From contig OX421962.1 in the NCBI GenBank assembly GCA_949128115.1, positions 11,855,262-11,919,261 on the forward strand: a DNA stretch of 64,000 nt, written 5' to 3'. The stretch comes from Anaspis maculata (taxonomy: Eukaryota > Arthropoda > Insecta > Coleoptera > Scraptiidae). Shown piece by piece: positions 10,373 through 20,200 of this stretch. Position 1 is the first letter of the stretch, and every line of letters begins with the position of its first letter. A program made the position numbers and the translations under genes. Below the pieces are notes generated by a model. That model had not been told where the DNA came from, ran no database searches, and saw nothing but the letters and a program-made list of their open reading frames with translations.

Positions 10373-11215
10373 TCATCTGTAATATCTCAATAGGCCTAAA
10401 AATGATTCGATCTCTCGAACAGTTTTAGGTGTAGGGAAATTTTGAATCGCTATGATTTTCCTGGGATTTGGTTTAATTCCTTCGGGTGTTATAATGTGCC
10501 CTAAGAACTCTACTTCTTTTCTCAGGAATTCACTTTTGTTTAATTGAATTTTCAAATTATATTCTCGGAATTTTTTGAAGACTGACTTTAAATTTGCAAC
10601 CTTGTTCTGCAGATCTCGTAATACATTATCCATGACTCTTTGAAATGTTGATGGAGAATTTTTTTGTCCGAAAGGCATCCTGGTAAATTCGTATTTTCCG
10701 TTTTCTTTGCTGAAGGCGGTTTTGGAAATGCTGTCTGGATGCATTTCAATTTGGTGGAATCCCGAGACCAAGTCGAGTGTTGAAAAATATTGACATCTTC
10801 CCAACTTGTCTAAAATGTCAGTAATGTTTGGCATTGGATATCTGTCGTCAATGGTTTTGTCATTAATTTTTCTGCAGTCGACCACAAGTCTCCATTTCTG
10901 CTCCCCACTAGCGTCTAGTTTCTTTGAAACAATCCAAATTGGAGAAGAGTAAGGACTGATCGACGGTCTTATAAGGTTGTCTTGAATCATTTTATTAATT
11001 TGGTCGGCAACTTCCTTTTTGTGAATGAATGGATATCTATATGATTTGGTATGGACGGGATTCTCGTCGGTGGTCAAGATTTTATGTTTGACCTAGTTCG
11101 TAAAAATCAATGGTTCATTTTCTCGATGCAAAATGTCTGAGAATTCGTTGCATAATTTACCTAATTTGGAATATAATTTGTAATGATGTACGTCCTCTCC
11201 ACGAATAAAAACAAG
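10373..11215 (-). pseudogene. pol: Errantivirus pol: reverse transcriptase lacking its YxDD block
   Basis: The 234-codon frame at 10,373-11,077 encodes the fingers and palm of a gypsy-type RT: SPIWIVSKK, WRLVVDCRKIND, YPMPNITDILDKLG, FSTLDLVSGFHQIEM and YEFTRMPFGQKNSPSTFQRV. After DNVLRDLQNK the sequence passes directly to VANLKSVFKKF. The ~20-residue segment between them, which in this family carries the catalytic Y-x-D-D and its flanking strands, is missing in frame. The thumb/connection side (LNKSEFLRKEVEFLGHIIT) follows normally. Upstream frames to about 11,215 hold the region before the fingers, with an internal stop. The product could not polymerise DNA. Confidence 0.88.
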
Positions 11216-11221
11216 ACTTAG

Positions 11222-12075
11222 TTATTAAAAGTCGGTTTTACTTAAGTTTCGGCATTTCATAATGCCATTTTCAAAACTAAAAACAGTAAATTACAAAAAA
11301 TTCAAAATCACAAATATAAACAACTCTTACAAATTAAAATTAGACAAGGGGCGTCTTATCCGACCAGCGTCAAAAGTGAATATACAAATACATATATGTA
11401 TAAAAAGAAATAATGATAATAAAACGCGAAAAAGTACAACGCCAAAAGAAATAATCAACAAAGGAGATAATTATAAAATTAAACCAATTTTTCAAACAAA
11501 CATATTAACTAAGGCAGGAATCACATAAATATTATCAAATTGCGTTTGTTCGTTCAATAAAACGTCGCCATTCTTGTAAACCTGCTTAAAAATCTCAAAA
11601 ATTTCAAAGAATTCGATAGATTTTTTACCCTCGAGGCGTCGCAATGGTCTTTGATTTTTAAAAGAAAAACTGTGTCCACTATCAACTAGATGTCTAACAT
11701 AGGCCGAAGTTATATCATAAGATGGCAAGGTCAATTGTTTGTTATGTTCTTTGAAGCGAACTTTAAAAGAACGAATCGTCCGACCGATATAAAATGTTCC
11801 ACAGTCACAAACCAACTTATAGACACCGCTCTGATCTAAAGGGTCAACGGAATCCTTTGTTTTGACCAACAAAGAGCCCAACGAAGTAGGGGATCGGAAA
11901 ACCACATGTATATCGTCCTGTCTGAAACGCCTGGCCAAGGCGGTGGACACATTTCCAAAGAAAGTGATTGGAAAACTGCGGTGGGGCTCGGGTAGGTCAG
12001 ACAGGGCAAAACTGGCCCTCAAATTATGTTGTGCGAATTTCTTACTGTAAAAGGTAAAAGGTAAAAGGTATTTAC
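11222..12075 (-). mobile_element. Penelope-like element fragment with GIY-YIG endonuclease
   Basis: The - strand frame 11,492-12,022 encodes the C-terminal region of a Penelope-like element. A linker containing RRFRQDDIHVVFR and LGSLLVKTKD leads into SGVYKLVCDCGTFYIGRT, the GIY-YIG nuclease signature with the cysteine pair typical of these elements, then RSFKVRFKEH. GIY-YIG endonucleases nick target DNA for retrotransposition. The RT part is absent, so the insertion is 5'-truncated. On the + strand, the 3' flank contains TTCGGCATTTCATAATGCC, resembling the short terminal repeats of such elements. A short GGTAAAA tandem lies at the other edge (12,048-12,070). It sits inside errantivirus pol, between protease and RT. 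Confidence 0.85.
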
Positions 12076-12129
12076 AAATTATATAATATCAACTCCACTA
12101 AGAGAGAGATGGCAGCAATGGATCTATTC

Positions 12130-12728
12130 CAGAAGTTCTAATTTGGAATATTTCTCATCGTTCATGTGTTCTGTTCGTGAAAGGTTTTTTTTTTTTGTTT
12201 TTGGATTTCTCTCATCAGCCACGTAAAAGGTTCTTCATGTCGTTTTTATGTCTGGTTTCGTTAGTGTTATCGAAAAGGTCTTCGATGTGAAAAAAATCGA
12301 AATTTTCTTCAACGAAGTCTGAAAAGGGAATGGTTTTGATTGGTTCAGAAATTACTATTTTTCGATCTTGGTCTGTGTGATTTTGAATATCAGTCAAGGC
12401 ATATCCAGATTTTGAAGTAATGAGTGTTTCAGGTATGCGACAATTTTGAAAATCATTATTTTCAAGTATGATGACGTCTCCAGAGTGTACGTCTTCAGGT
12501 ATTTCAATTTTGAGGATTTCTTTCGCGTTTACTGTAATTTGGAATGGTTTTTGTGTGACTTTTTGTCGGTATTTGATATCAATTTGGTGTGATTATCAAA
12601 CATTTGGTTATTGGTGAAATCTAAATAGAATCCAAGTCTTTTAATGTCGTTGAATCCTATAATTCTATCAAAGTATTCGTGAAAATTGAACAAATAAAAG
12701 ATTGATTCTGTCTATTACTGGAATTTTG
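12130..12728 (-). pseudogene. pol: Errantivirus pol: degenerate protease region
   Basis: Translated pieces on the - strand fit the stretch between gag and RT: a protease-like part at about 12,560-12,728 with at least one internal stop, a spacer, and a 60-codon frame at 12,215-12,397 that leads to the sequence preceding RT. The expected catalytic D-S/T-G triad is not seen intact. The right-hand edge joins gag; the left edge is cut by the Penelope-like insertion. Confidence 0.6.
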
Positions 12729-13160
12729 TTAAAATGTGGGTCTTTGGATTGACGGGATTCTCGAGGTTGTTGACATCGGTGTTGGCTTTTCCAAGGATAC
12801 TTGACCAAATGGTTTGAAAACGTTTTTCGGTGGTCCGAAAACTTGTTTGTTGGTCCAAAATCTTTGAGGTTGTGGATTTTGTCTGAACCTCATGTTAATT
12901 GGTCCCGTAGGGAATGGTGGCTTTTGAAAATTATTGGCGTTTGAATATTGGTAATTTTGTGGCACAAATTGTCTTCGATTTTTTTCAATTGCGGTTGAAA
13001 ATTTTGGAAATATTGATATCTGGTCGACATATTATGAGGTTGGTTGAATTTTTGTTTTTGGAAATTATTGTTTGTCAACTGATTCGGTTGTCTTCGAATC
13101 ACTTGCACGAATTTTCGGCAGTTTTTTTCGAAAACGTAACTTCAGTGGCTTTCCAGCACT
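12729..13160 (-). pseudogene. gag: Errantivirus gag C-terminal remnant
   Basis: Two overlapping - strand frames (12,890-13,108 and 12,729-12,965) encode an Asn/Gln/Pro/Phe-rich segment. Pieces such as NNNFQKQKFN, FPTGPINMRFR, FWTNKQVFG and KPTPMSTTSR are typical of the C-terminal nucleic-acid-binding tail of errantivirus Gag, which lacks zinc knuckles. A frameshift separates the two. The long N-terminal capsid part is absent, and the tail lies only about 60 bp from the putative primer-binding site, so most of gag has been deleted. Confidence 0.7.
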
Positions 13161-13166
13161 AAGAAT

Positions 13167-13182
13167 CTGCACGACTGGGCCA
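13167..13182 (-). promoter_or_regulatory. Possible primer-binding site (tRNA-Ser-like)
   Basis: The - strand reads TGGCCCAGTCGTGCAG, resembling the TGGCGCAGTCG primer-binding sites used by several Drosophila gypsy-group elements. One or two positions differ, so this is tentative. Confidence 0.35.
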
Positions 13183-13392
13183 GATAAGTTTTTCTTTTCA
13201 AAAAACGAGTTTTTAAAAAGCAATGTCTTCATTAAACCCAAAGTACAACTGCTCATGTGGAGCTCTAGGATAATAATAACTATGGTTTCAAAATCAAGTC
13301 TGAGGAAACAACGTGTAGATAAAAGAAATGTAATACGATAGTTTCGAAGACTGCTTGATCATCATATTGTCTGCTACTAATGGAATGTAACT
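13183..13392 (-). repeat. Errantivirus 5' LTR
   Basis: The segment 13,270-13,392 matches the 3' LTR and begins with AGTTACATTCC on the - strand. The true inner boundary is not given by a second full copy. I place it near 13,183 because a primer-binding-site-like sequence follows there. Everything left of 13,270 has no partner at the truncated 3' LTR. Confidence 0.6.
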
Positions 13393-13500
13393 CGCTGAAG
13401 CTCACACAGCCCGTTTTTTGTGTAAACATTGGGGGCAACGGTGGGATACGTTCTTCATCTAAGGCATTGTTCGAGCTCCTATCATGAAAAATCTTTCTAG
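13393..13500. repeat. Dispersed repeat, copy 2 (pairs with 1,232-1,346)
   Basis: Immediately outside the 5' LTR, matching the segment at 1,232-1,346 (AGCTCACACAGCCCGTTTTT, GTGGGATACG, CATTGTTCGAGCT). It may be the host repeat into which the errantivirus inserted. Confidence 0.6.
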
Positions 13501-13599
13501 TGGTGTTTAATTAGTTGAAAGCAGCGCCATAATAAGTTAACAGGATCTTTCCTTCTCCCCAATCAACTCTGTTATGTTATGGATCCGGCAGTGTAACTC

Positions 13600-13830
13600 G
13601 GTTCCATTTGGGCTGTGCTATGCACCAGCTGTGTCTATAATTCATTGGTATTGCATCAACAGACAAGCTGAGTTCACTGTTCACAGCCCCAGCTAAATGC
13701 TTAAGAAAAGCACCTGGTGCATTCTACAGCCCAAATGGCAACAAGCTAAATTCTCATAGCTCCGTAATAGTAAAGGAGTTACAAGCGCGATCGATGCCAT
13801 CAAACTTGGCCGACGTCGTCATTCGAAAAT
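13600..13830 (-). pseudogene. Ty3/gypsy RT fragment
   Basis: The - strand reads ELYEFSLLPFGL, a stop, then NAPGAFLKHL, the LPFGLxNAP block of Ty3/gypsy reverse transcriptases, preceded by a segment ending SFTIT. Internal stops and the absence of the remaining domains mark it as a relic. It is distinct from the errantivirus, whose own block reads MPFGQKNSP. Confidence 0.65.
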
Positions 13831-13869
13831 CACTAATCTGTTTTATCGTTCAACTCTATTTTCTCTCAA

Positions 13870-14238
13870 GCTCACTTCAGCAAGTCATGAGCTGTCCAGT
13901 TGATTTATGATGGGAAGCAGCCAAGCATTTCTGGTAAATACTCATCGAGAATTCACATAGAATTCCTGGAAACTAACCGCTTGATTTCCAACGGATCCCT
14001 CTTCTCATCGCTATAGCAATAAAAGCGAAATGAACTACAGTATCCAATAGAGCTGCTCAATTTACGACTCCCGATCCACGCGGCATCGATGCATAAAAAC
14101 CGTAGTTTCGGGCTGACGCATGGCCCTCCTGATAATAGCCACGCCAATGATCGGTTAATCAATTATGAGACCTATGCGCTCGAGCTTCACCGGGAACTTT
14201 AGCTATTACTCATAGTTAGCGCAGCAGTCGGGAGCAAC
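13870..14238. other. Unrecognised sequence
   Basis: A - strand frame at 13,953-14,162 has no recognisable domain. No repeat or terminus was seen. It may be further decayed retroelement sequence next to the RT fragment. Confidence 0.4.
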
Positions 14239-14239
14239 C

Positions 14240-14324
<85 letters not shown>
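14239..14324. repeat. (CA)n microsatellite
   Basis: Uninterrupted CA dinucleotide run of about 43 repeats. Confidence 0.97.
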
Positions 14325-14327
<3 letters not shown>

Positions 14328-14929
14328 ACAACTGAGTTATTCTAATCGTCATAACGCGTGGTTTAATCCCACGCCATCAGGAAGATGGCTTATTTCCGCC
14401 CTCGCAATCGATAAGAAAACGGGTTGTTTCGCAACCCTTTTCTGATCCTTTTAAATTGGGAGACATTAAACTGTCGGAAGACACACACGACACATAAGCA
14501 CACGTTTTACGGCGTGTGGTCAGAAGAGCTTTACATTGCAAATTGCCTTGGCTGGTGCACACAGCATGTGGGACCGGTCAGTTAAGAAGGGGTGGAGAGG
14601 AAGCGAGCGTGGAGAAAAAGGAGCTGGAACACAAGCGATCTAGTTGCCTGCCGCCAACTAGGAAAGCGTCTGTTTTTCATGGCAGCTGATTCAAATCGGC
14701 GAGAGCTTCGAGTTTTTGTTTGTAATTGTCAATTATAACAGTTGAAGAGCATGTTCATCTCGTAAAATGTGGCAAAAGGATTGTAGCAAAAGGAGCATTG
14801 ATTTTCCATAGTATCAAAGCGCCCTTTCGTAAGGATTCTCTCGAGTTTTCATAGCCCGGTAACATTGTATGGGTCTATAGCCTAGGGAACAAGCCTCCCT
14901 TGCTGCACTGTCGGACAGGTCCGCTAGTT

Positions 14930-15185
14930 TGGATAGAAATGTTTTGGTCCTCTCCGCAGAATTGGTCTTCGGCCGTTTTTAAAGCTCTGTTCACTCTCTC
15001 AACCGGATTTGCTTGAGGGATATATGGGGCGATGTGAATCTTTTGGATCCGTATTTTTGCACCATTTTCTGAAATTTCTCATCGTATTGCAGCATATATT
15101 CATCTGTTATAACAGCGGTTGGGCGTCCGAATCTCAATATGATCCTATCCTTGAACGCTTGCTGCCACACGGTCACAAAAATTGG
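14930..15185 (-). pseudogene. Gypsy integrase core fragment, dispersed copy
   Basis: The - strand encodes AFKDRIILRFGRPTAVITDE, then YDEKFQKMVQKYGSKRFTSP, and in the next frame the ANPVERVNR / KTAE side, followed by sequence like FCGEDQ. This is the part of a retroelement integrase from just before the second catalytic Asp to just past the catalytic Glu. The Asp is in VITDE, where most copies have TDNGPQFD. Only this portion is present, with frame damage. The same portion recurs at 26.8, 28.2, 28.4, 30.5, 30.7, 30.9, 32.4, 51.8-54.8 and 58.1 kb. Confidence 0.8.
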
Positions 15186-15199
15186 CTTTGGTAAAAATG

Positions 15200-15950
15200 T
15201 GGTAAAAACTTTGATAAAATCTCAGACTCCAAACATAAAAACATCTTACTTCAAACACACAGAAACTTTGACTTGTGTCTCAAAATTTCGCCTTGAAACG
15301 GAAAAAACCTTGACTTCTATCTCGAAATTCTGACTTTGAACACGAGAAACTTGACCTCAATCTTGAAACTTCGACTTAATACACGAAATTTTAACTTTGA
15401 ACATGAAAATTTCGACTTCAATTAAGAAAAGTTGACTTGTCCGACTCCGCGAAACTTTGACCTCGAGCATGAAATCTGGACTTTGAATACGAAAAACTCC
15501 GACTTTCAACTTGGAATTTCGACTTGAAGAAAAGACAAACAACTTCGTCTTCTATTGTAAAATCTTTACTCTTGAAACGAAAAAATTCAACATCAAGCAT
15601 GAAAATTCTACTCAAATAAAAAAATTATTTCTCATTTGAAACTTCGACTTCAAGCGCAAAAGCCTCCGACTTTGATCTCAAAATTGTATCCCGGAAAACT
15701 TGATCTTTATATCGATATTTTGACTTCAAACACGAAATTTCGACTTTGAACATGAAAATTTCGACCTGAAACAAGAAAGGTTGAGTTGTAGTCCGACTCT
15801 TGGACTCAACTTTGACTCTCCAAGTTTAAAAAATTTGAAATAGATCATGAAATCTCGATATTGATTACCAAAAAGTTTGACTTTGGAAACGGAAGGTCCA
15901 ACCCGAAAACTTCGGCTGAAGACATTTTGTGGATTTTTTTTGATATTTTT
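15200..15950. repeat. Degenerate tandem repeat (CTTCGACTT.. AAACACGAAA type)
   Basis: Short, strongly diverged units alternate CTTCGACTT or TTTGACTT with AAACACGAAA or ATCTCGAAAT at roughly 25-32-bp spacing. The same family occurs at 24,095-24,260 and 28,980-30,450. The short frames in it are by-products of the repeat. Confidence 0.75.
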
Positions 15951-16430
15951 CGGAATCATTCCACCAATTTTTTATATCATTTTGACATCAAAATCCTAAT
16001 AATATCAAATTAGACGTTTTTATATTTTTTGTCATGTTTGAATCTTTCTGATATTTAAGGAGCTATTTCAACATTTTCAAAACTGTGTATTTTGGAATTT
16101 TTTGACTTTTCAAAATCATATCAAAATTTTTCGAACTTATTTAACATTTTGTGAAACAAGTTCGAGACTTCGGTATTGTTTGACACTTTTAAGAATTCTT
16201 CACAATTTCGCAGAATGGAGACATTTTTTGGGATAATTTCGACATTTTTGGGGATTATTTTGATATTTTTCCATTCAATTTAGACATTTTTGGAATCATT
16301 CCAACATTTTTTGATCATTTAGAAGTTCAAATCCCAAAAGAATCACTTTTACAGTTATTTTGACATTTTTGGAATAATTTCGACATGTTCAAAATTATTT
16401 TAATGATTCTCAAGTTATTTTGGTCGGCGG
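15950..16430. repeat. Degenerate tandem repeat (GACATTTTTGGAATCATTT type)
   Basis: AT-rich diverged units built around TTGACATTTTTGGAATNATTTC, with a spacing of about 25-30 bp. The same units resume at 23,260-23,520 beyond the TIR-bounded satellite element, which suggests that element was inserted into, or grew within, this repeat. Confidence 0.7.
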
Positions 16431-16685
16431 TACGGCATGGGTGGATATGCATACAGGCTACTATAACGAAAGTCAAGCATCGCCCGCAGAAGCCAGAACC
16501 TGGATGGGTGACTGGTGGATAGCTGGGCGCGAAGAGAGCGGACGCAGCGTAGTGTACTTGCCCAAGGGGGCTCCATTACCTGTACACGCACATGAACGAG
16601 ATGATTGTAGGTAGTAGCATAAATCCATAGTGCGGCTCGGTGCGTCCGACACCTCGACACCCAGATGGGTAAAAGAGGTTACGAT
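16430..16685. other. Unrecognised GC-richer segment
   Basis: About 250 bp with higher GC than its AT-rich surroundings. Both strands have short open frames (16,420-16,614 + and 16,415-16,660 -), but no domain is visible. It contains CTGGATGGGTGAC, which recalls a piece of 5S rRNA, but the rest does not fit. Confidence 0.4.
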
Positions 16686-17269
16686 TATATATATATATAT
16701 ATGGCAAACGTTGCCTTTGGGAACTTACTTTTCATATAACGTTACCTTTGGGAACTTTTTGGATCTTTGGGGATATCCCCAAAGATCATTTCTATATCAT
16801 GGTATGTTTGGGAATTCCTACATATAGTAACAGAATATATGTCAAGCGTTGCCTATGGGAACATTCGCACATCCTCAAAGATCGCCGTGACAAAAAGTTA
16901 TCTTTGGGAGCTTACTTCTGCATGCCTTCATCAGAAGTGTCTGATTTAGCCGAGCGCTATTGAAGGAGTAAATTTGGAAGAAAAACACCTGTCGAAGCTA
17001 GTTATGACCTGGTGCCGATCCACGAACACCGATTTGTTAGATGGGTCGTAAGTCCATGAAGATTCTAGTTGGTCAAATATCCGACATTTCAGGAACATGT
17101 TCCTAAAGTGCCTACATTGTAACGTAAGCTGCACTTTGAGAAGTCTGTCTTTTTTCAGATTTCTGAATATTTTTCCCATTTAGAAATAGACAGGTCGCTG
17201 TATCTGTTGCGCTTTGTACTGAATAATCGACTTATTTCTAATATTATAACTGGAGTTGACGAAAGAAAG

Positions 17270-20200
17270 GTCGAAATTCTTTGGAACATAGTTCGGTTGA
17301 AAGTGCCCAAAGAACCCATTTTATAATGAAATGTGCACTTTGGGATTTTGTTCTCATTTTAAATTTTGGATTTTTCTAGAATTTATCGACCCTGAGTATA
17401 GCTCTCGTTCATTAAAATTACTAGAGAACACAATTTTTAATAATTTTACACATTGACGATTTTTTCACAACGGTAGATCATGAAAAATCTAATGTGAATT
17501 GTAAAGAGCAATCAGACCACTTTGTTTTCCAATAAAGGCCAAATTTTAGAAAACGACAAGTCTAATTTTTGGAATTGTTTTTTTCTGATTAAATTATATC
17601 TTTTTGGTCATTTGCAGTAGTAATTTTTGGAAAAATTGACTTAAAAAGGTTCGAAATCCTTTAAAAAACAGTTTGGTTGAAAGTGCCCAAAGAACCCATT
17701 TTATAATGAAATGTAAACTTTGGGAATTTTATTCTTATTTTAATTTTTGGATTTTCCTAGAATTTATCGACCATGCGAATAGCTCTCGGTCATAAAAATT
17801 AATAGAGAACACAATTTTTTATAATTTTACACATAGACAATTTTTTCACAACGGTAGATCATGAAAAATCTAATGTGAATTGTATAGAGCAATCAGACCA
17901 CTTTGTTTTCCAATAAAGGCCAAATTTAAGAAAACGACGAGTCTAATTTTTGGAATTGTTTTTTTCTGATTGAATTCTATTTTTTTTGTCATTTGCAGTA
18001 GTAATTTTTGGAAAAATTGACTTAAAAAGGTTCGAAATCCTTTGAAAAACAGTTTGGTTGAAAGTGCCCAAAGAACCCATTTTATAATGAAATGTGAACT
18101 TTGGGAATTTTGTTTCCCATTTTAATTTTTGGATTTTTCTAGAATTTATCGACCATGCGAATAGCTCTCGGTCATAAAAATTAATATAGAACACAATTTT
18201 TAATAATTTTACACATAGACAATTTTTTCACAACGGTAGATCATGAAAAATCTAATGTGAATTGTATAGAGCAATCAGACCACTTTGTTTTCCAATAAAG
18301 GCCAGATTTAAGAAAACGACGAGTCTAATTTTTGGAATTGTTTTTTTTCTGATTAAATTATATCTTTTTGGTCATTTGCAGTAGTAATTTTTGGAAAAAT
18401 TGACTTAAAAAAATTCGAAATCCTTTGAAAAACAGTTTGGTTGAAAGTGCCCAAAGAACCCGTTTTTCAATGAAATGTGAACTTTGGGAATTTTGTTCTA
18501 ATTTAAATTTTTGGATAACATTTATCGCTTTATCTCGGCTTCTGTACCACCGAAAATTGTCGTTCAAGTACCTGTAATTCAAGTTTTTTAGAGCGCATCC
18601 ACACGTAATGGTTCCAACAACTGGAAAATCGTTTACGTAAAAATGCCATTTCCTCACCTCCGCGCGTACACTCGTACAGGCCCGCGGCGACCTTATATCG
18701 CAACTCGACAAGGAAAGCCCCGGAGCCTTTTCGGCCAGCCCTGTTGTTATCAATCGTGTCATCAATTTTTTTGGTCATTTGCAGTAGTAATTTTTGGAAA
18801 AATTGGCTTGAAAAAATTCGAAATCCTTTGAAAAACAGTTTGGTTGAAAGTGCCCAAAGAACCCATTTTATAATGAAATGTGAACTTTGGGAATTTTGTT
18901 CTCATTTTAATTTTTGGATTTTTCTAGAATTTGTCGATCCTGAGTATAGCTCTCGGTCATGAAAATTAATAGAGAACACAATTTTTAATAATTTTTCACA
19001 TTGACGATTTTTTCACAACGGTATATCATGAAAAATCTAATGTGAATTGTATAGAGCAATCAGACCACTTTGTTTTCCAATAAAGGCCAAATTTAAGAAA
19101 ACGACGAGTATAATTTTTGGAATTGTTTTTTTTCTGATTGAATTATATCTTTTTGGTCATTTGCAGTAGTAATTTTTGGAAAAATTGACTTAAAAAAATT
19201 CGAAATCCTTTGAAAAACAGTTTGGTTGAAAGTGCCCAAAGAACCCGTTTTTCAATGAAATGTGAACTTTGGGAATTTTGTTCTAATTTAAATTTTTGGA
19301 TAACATTTATCGCTTTATCTCGGCTTCTGTACCACCGAAAATTGTCGTTCAAGTACCTGTAATTCAAGTTTTTTAGAGCGCATCCACACGTAATGGTTCC
19401 AACAACTGGAAAATCGTTTACGTAAAAATGCCATTTCCTCACCTCCGCGCGTACACTCGTACAGGCCCGCGGCGACCTTATATCGCAACTCGACAAGGAA
19501 AGCCCCGGAGCCTTTTCGGCCAGCCCTGTTGTTATCAATCGTGTCATCAATTTTTTTGGTCATTTGCAGTAGTAATTTTTGGAAAAATTGGCTTGAAAAA
19601 ATTCGAAATCCTTTGAAAAACAGTTTGGTTGAAAGTGCCCAAAGAACCCATTTTATAATGAAATGTGAACTTTGGGAATTTTGTTCTCATTTTAATTTTT
19701 GGATTTTTCTAGAATTTGTCGATCCTGAGTATAGCTCTCGGTCATGAAAATTAATAGAGAACACAATTTTTAATAATTTTTCACATTGACGATTTTTTCA
19801 CAACGGTATATCATGAAAAATCTAATGTGAATTGTATAGAGCAATCAGACCACTTTGTTTTCCAATAAAGGCCAAATTTAAGAAAACGACGAGTATAATT
19901 TTTGGAATTGTTTTTTTCTGATTGAATTATATTTTTTTTGTCATTTGCAGTAGTAATTTTTGGAAAAATTGGCTTAAAAAGGTTCGAAATCCTTTGAAAA
20001 ACAGTTTGGTTGAAAGTGCCCAAAGAACCCGTTTTTTAATGAAATGTGAACTTTGGGAATTTTGTTCTAATTTAAATTTTTGGATAACATTTATCGCTTT
20101 ATCTCGGCTTCTGTACCACCGAAAATTGTCGTTCAAGTACCTGTAATTCAAGTTTTTTAGAGCGCATCCACACGTAATGGTTCCAACAACTGGAAAATCG

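Larger units (their letters stand above)
3157..13392 (-). mobile_element. Decayed errantivirus (gypsy-like retroelement with env)
   Basis: Reading right to left, the order is LTR, gag tail, protease, RT, RNase H, integrase, env, polypurine tract, LTR. This is the layout of insect errantiviruses of the gypsy/ZAM type. The copy is inactive. Most of gag is gone, pol has frameshifts, the RT lacks its catalytic YxDD block, and env is frameshifted. Three later insertions split it: a Penelope-like fragment (11,222-12,075), a foldback with a LINE (8,166-10,033), and a 1.7-kb segment with flanking direct repeats (5,298-7,022). The parts are annotated separately below. Confidence 0.9.

Noticed and set aside
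12195..12225. CTGATGAGAGAAA on the - strand recalls a hammerhead ribozyme core near the Penelope-like element
   Set aside because: There is no room for stem II between CTGATGA and GAAA, and no flanking stems were seen.
16480..16520. CTGGATGGGTGAC recalls the 3' part of 5S rRNA
   Set aside because: Only about a dozen bases agree; the internal control region and the rest of a 120-nt 5S gene are not present.
17640..17670. GGTTCGAAATCC in each satellite monomer resembles a tRNA/SINE B box
   Set aside because: No A box at the right distance upstream and no cloverleaf-like sequence; one such word in an AT-rich repeat is expected by chance.
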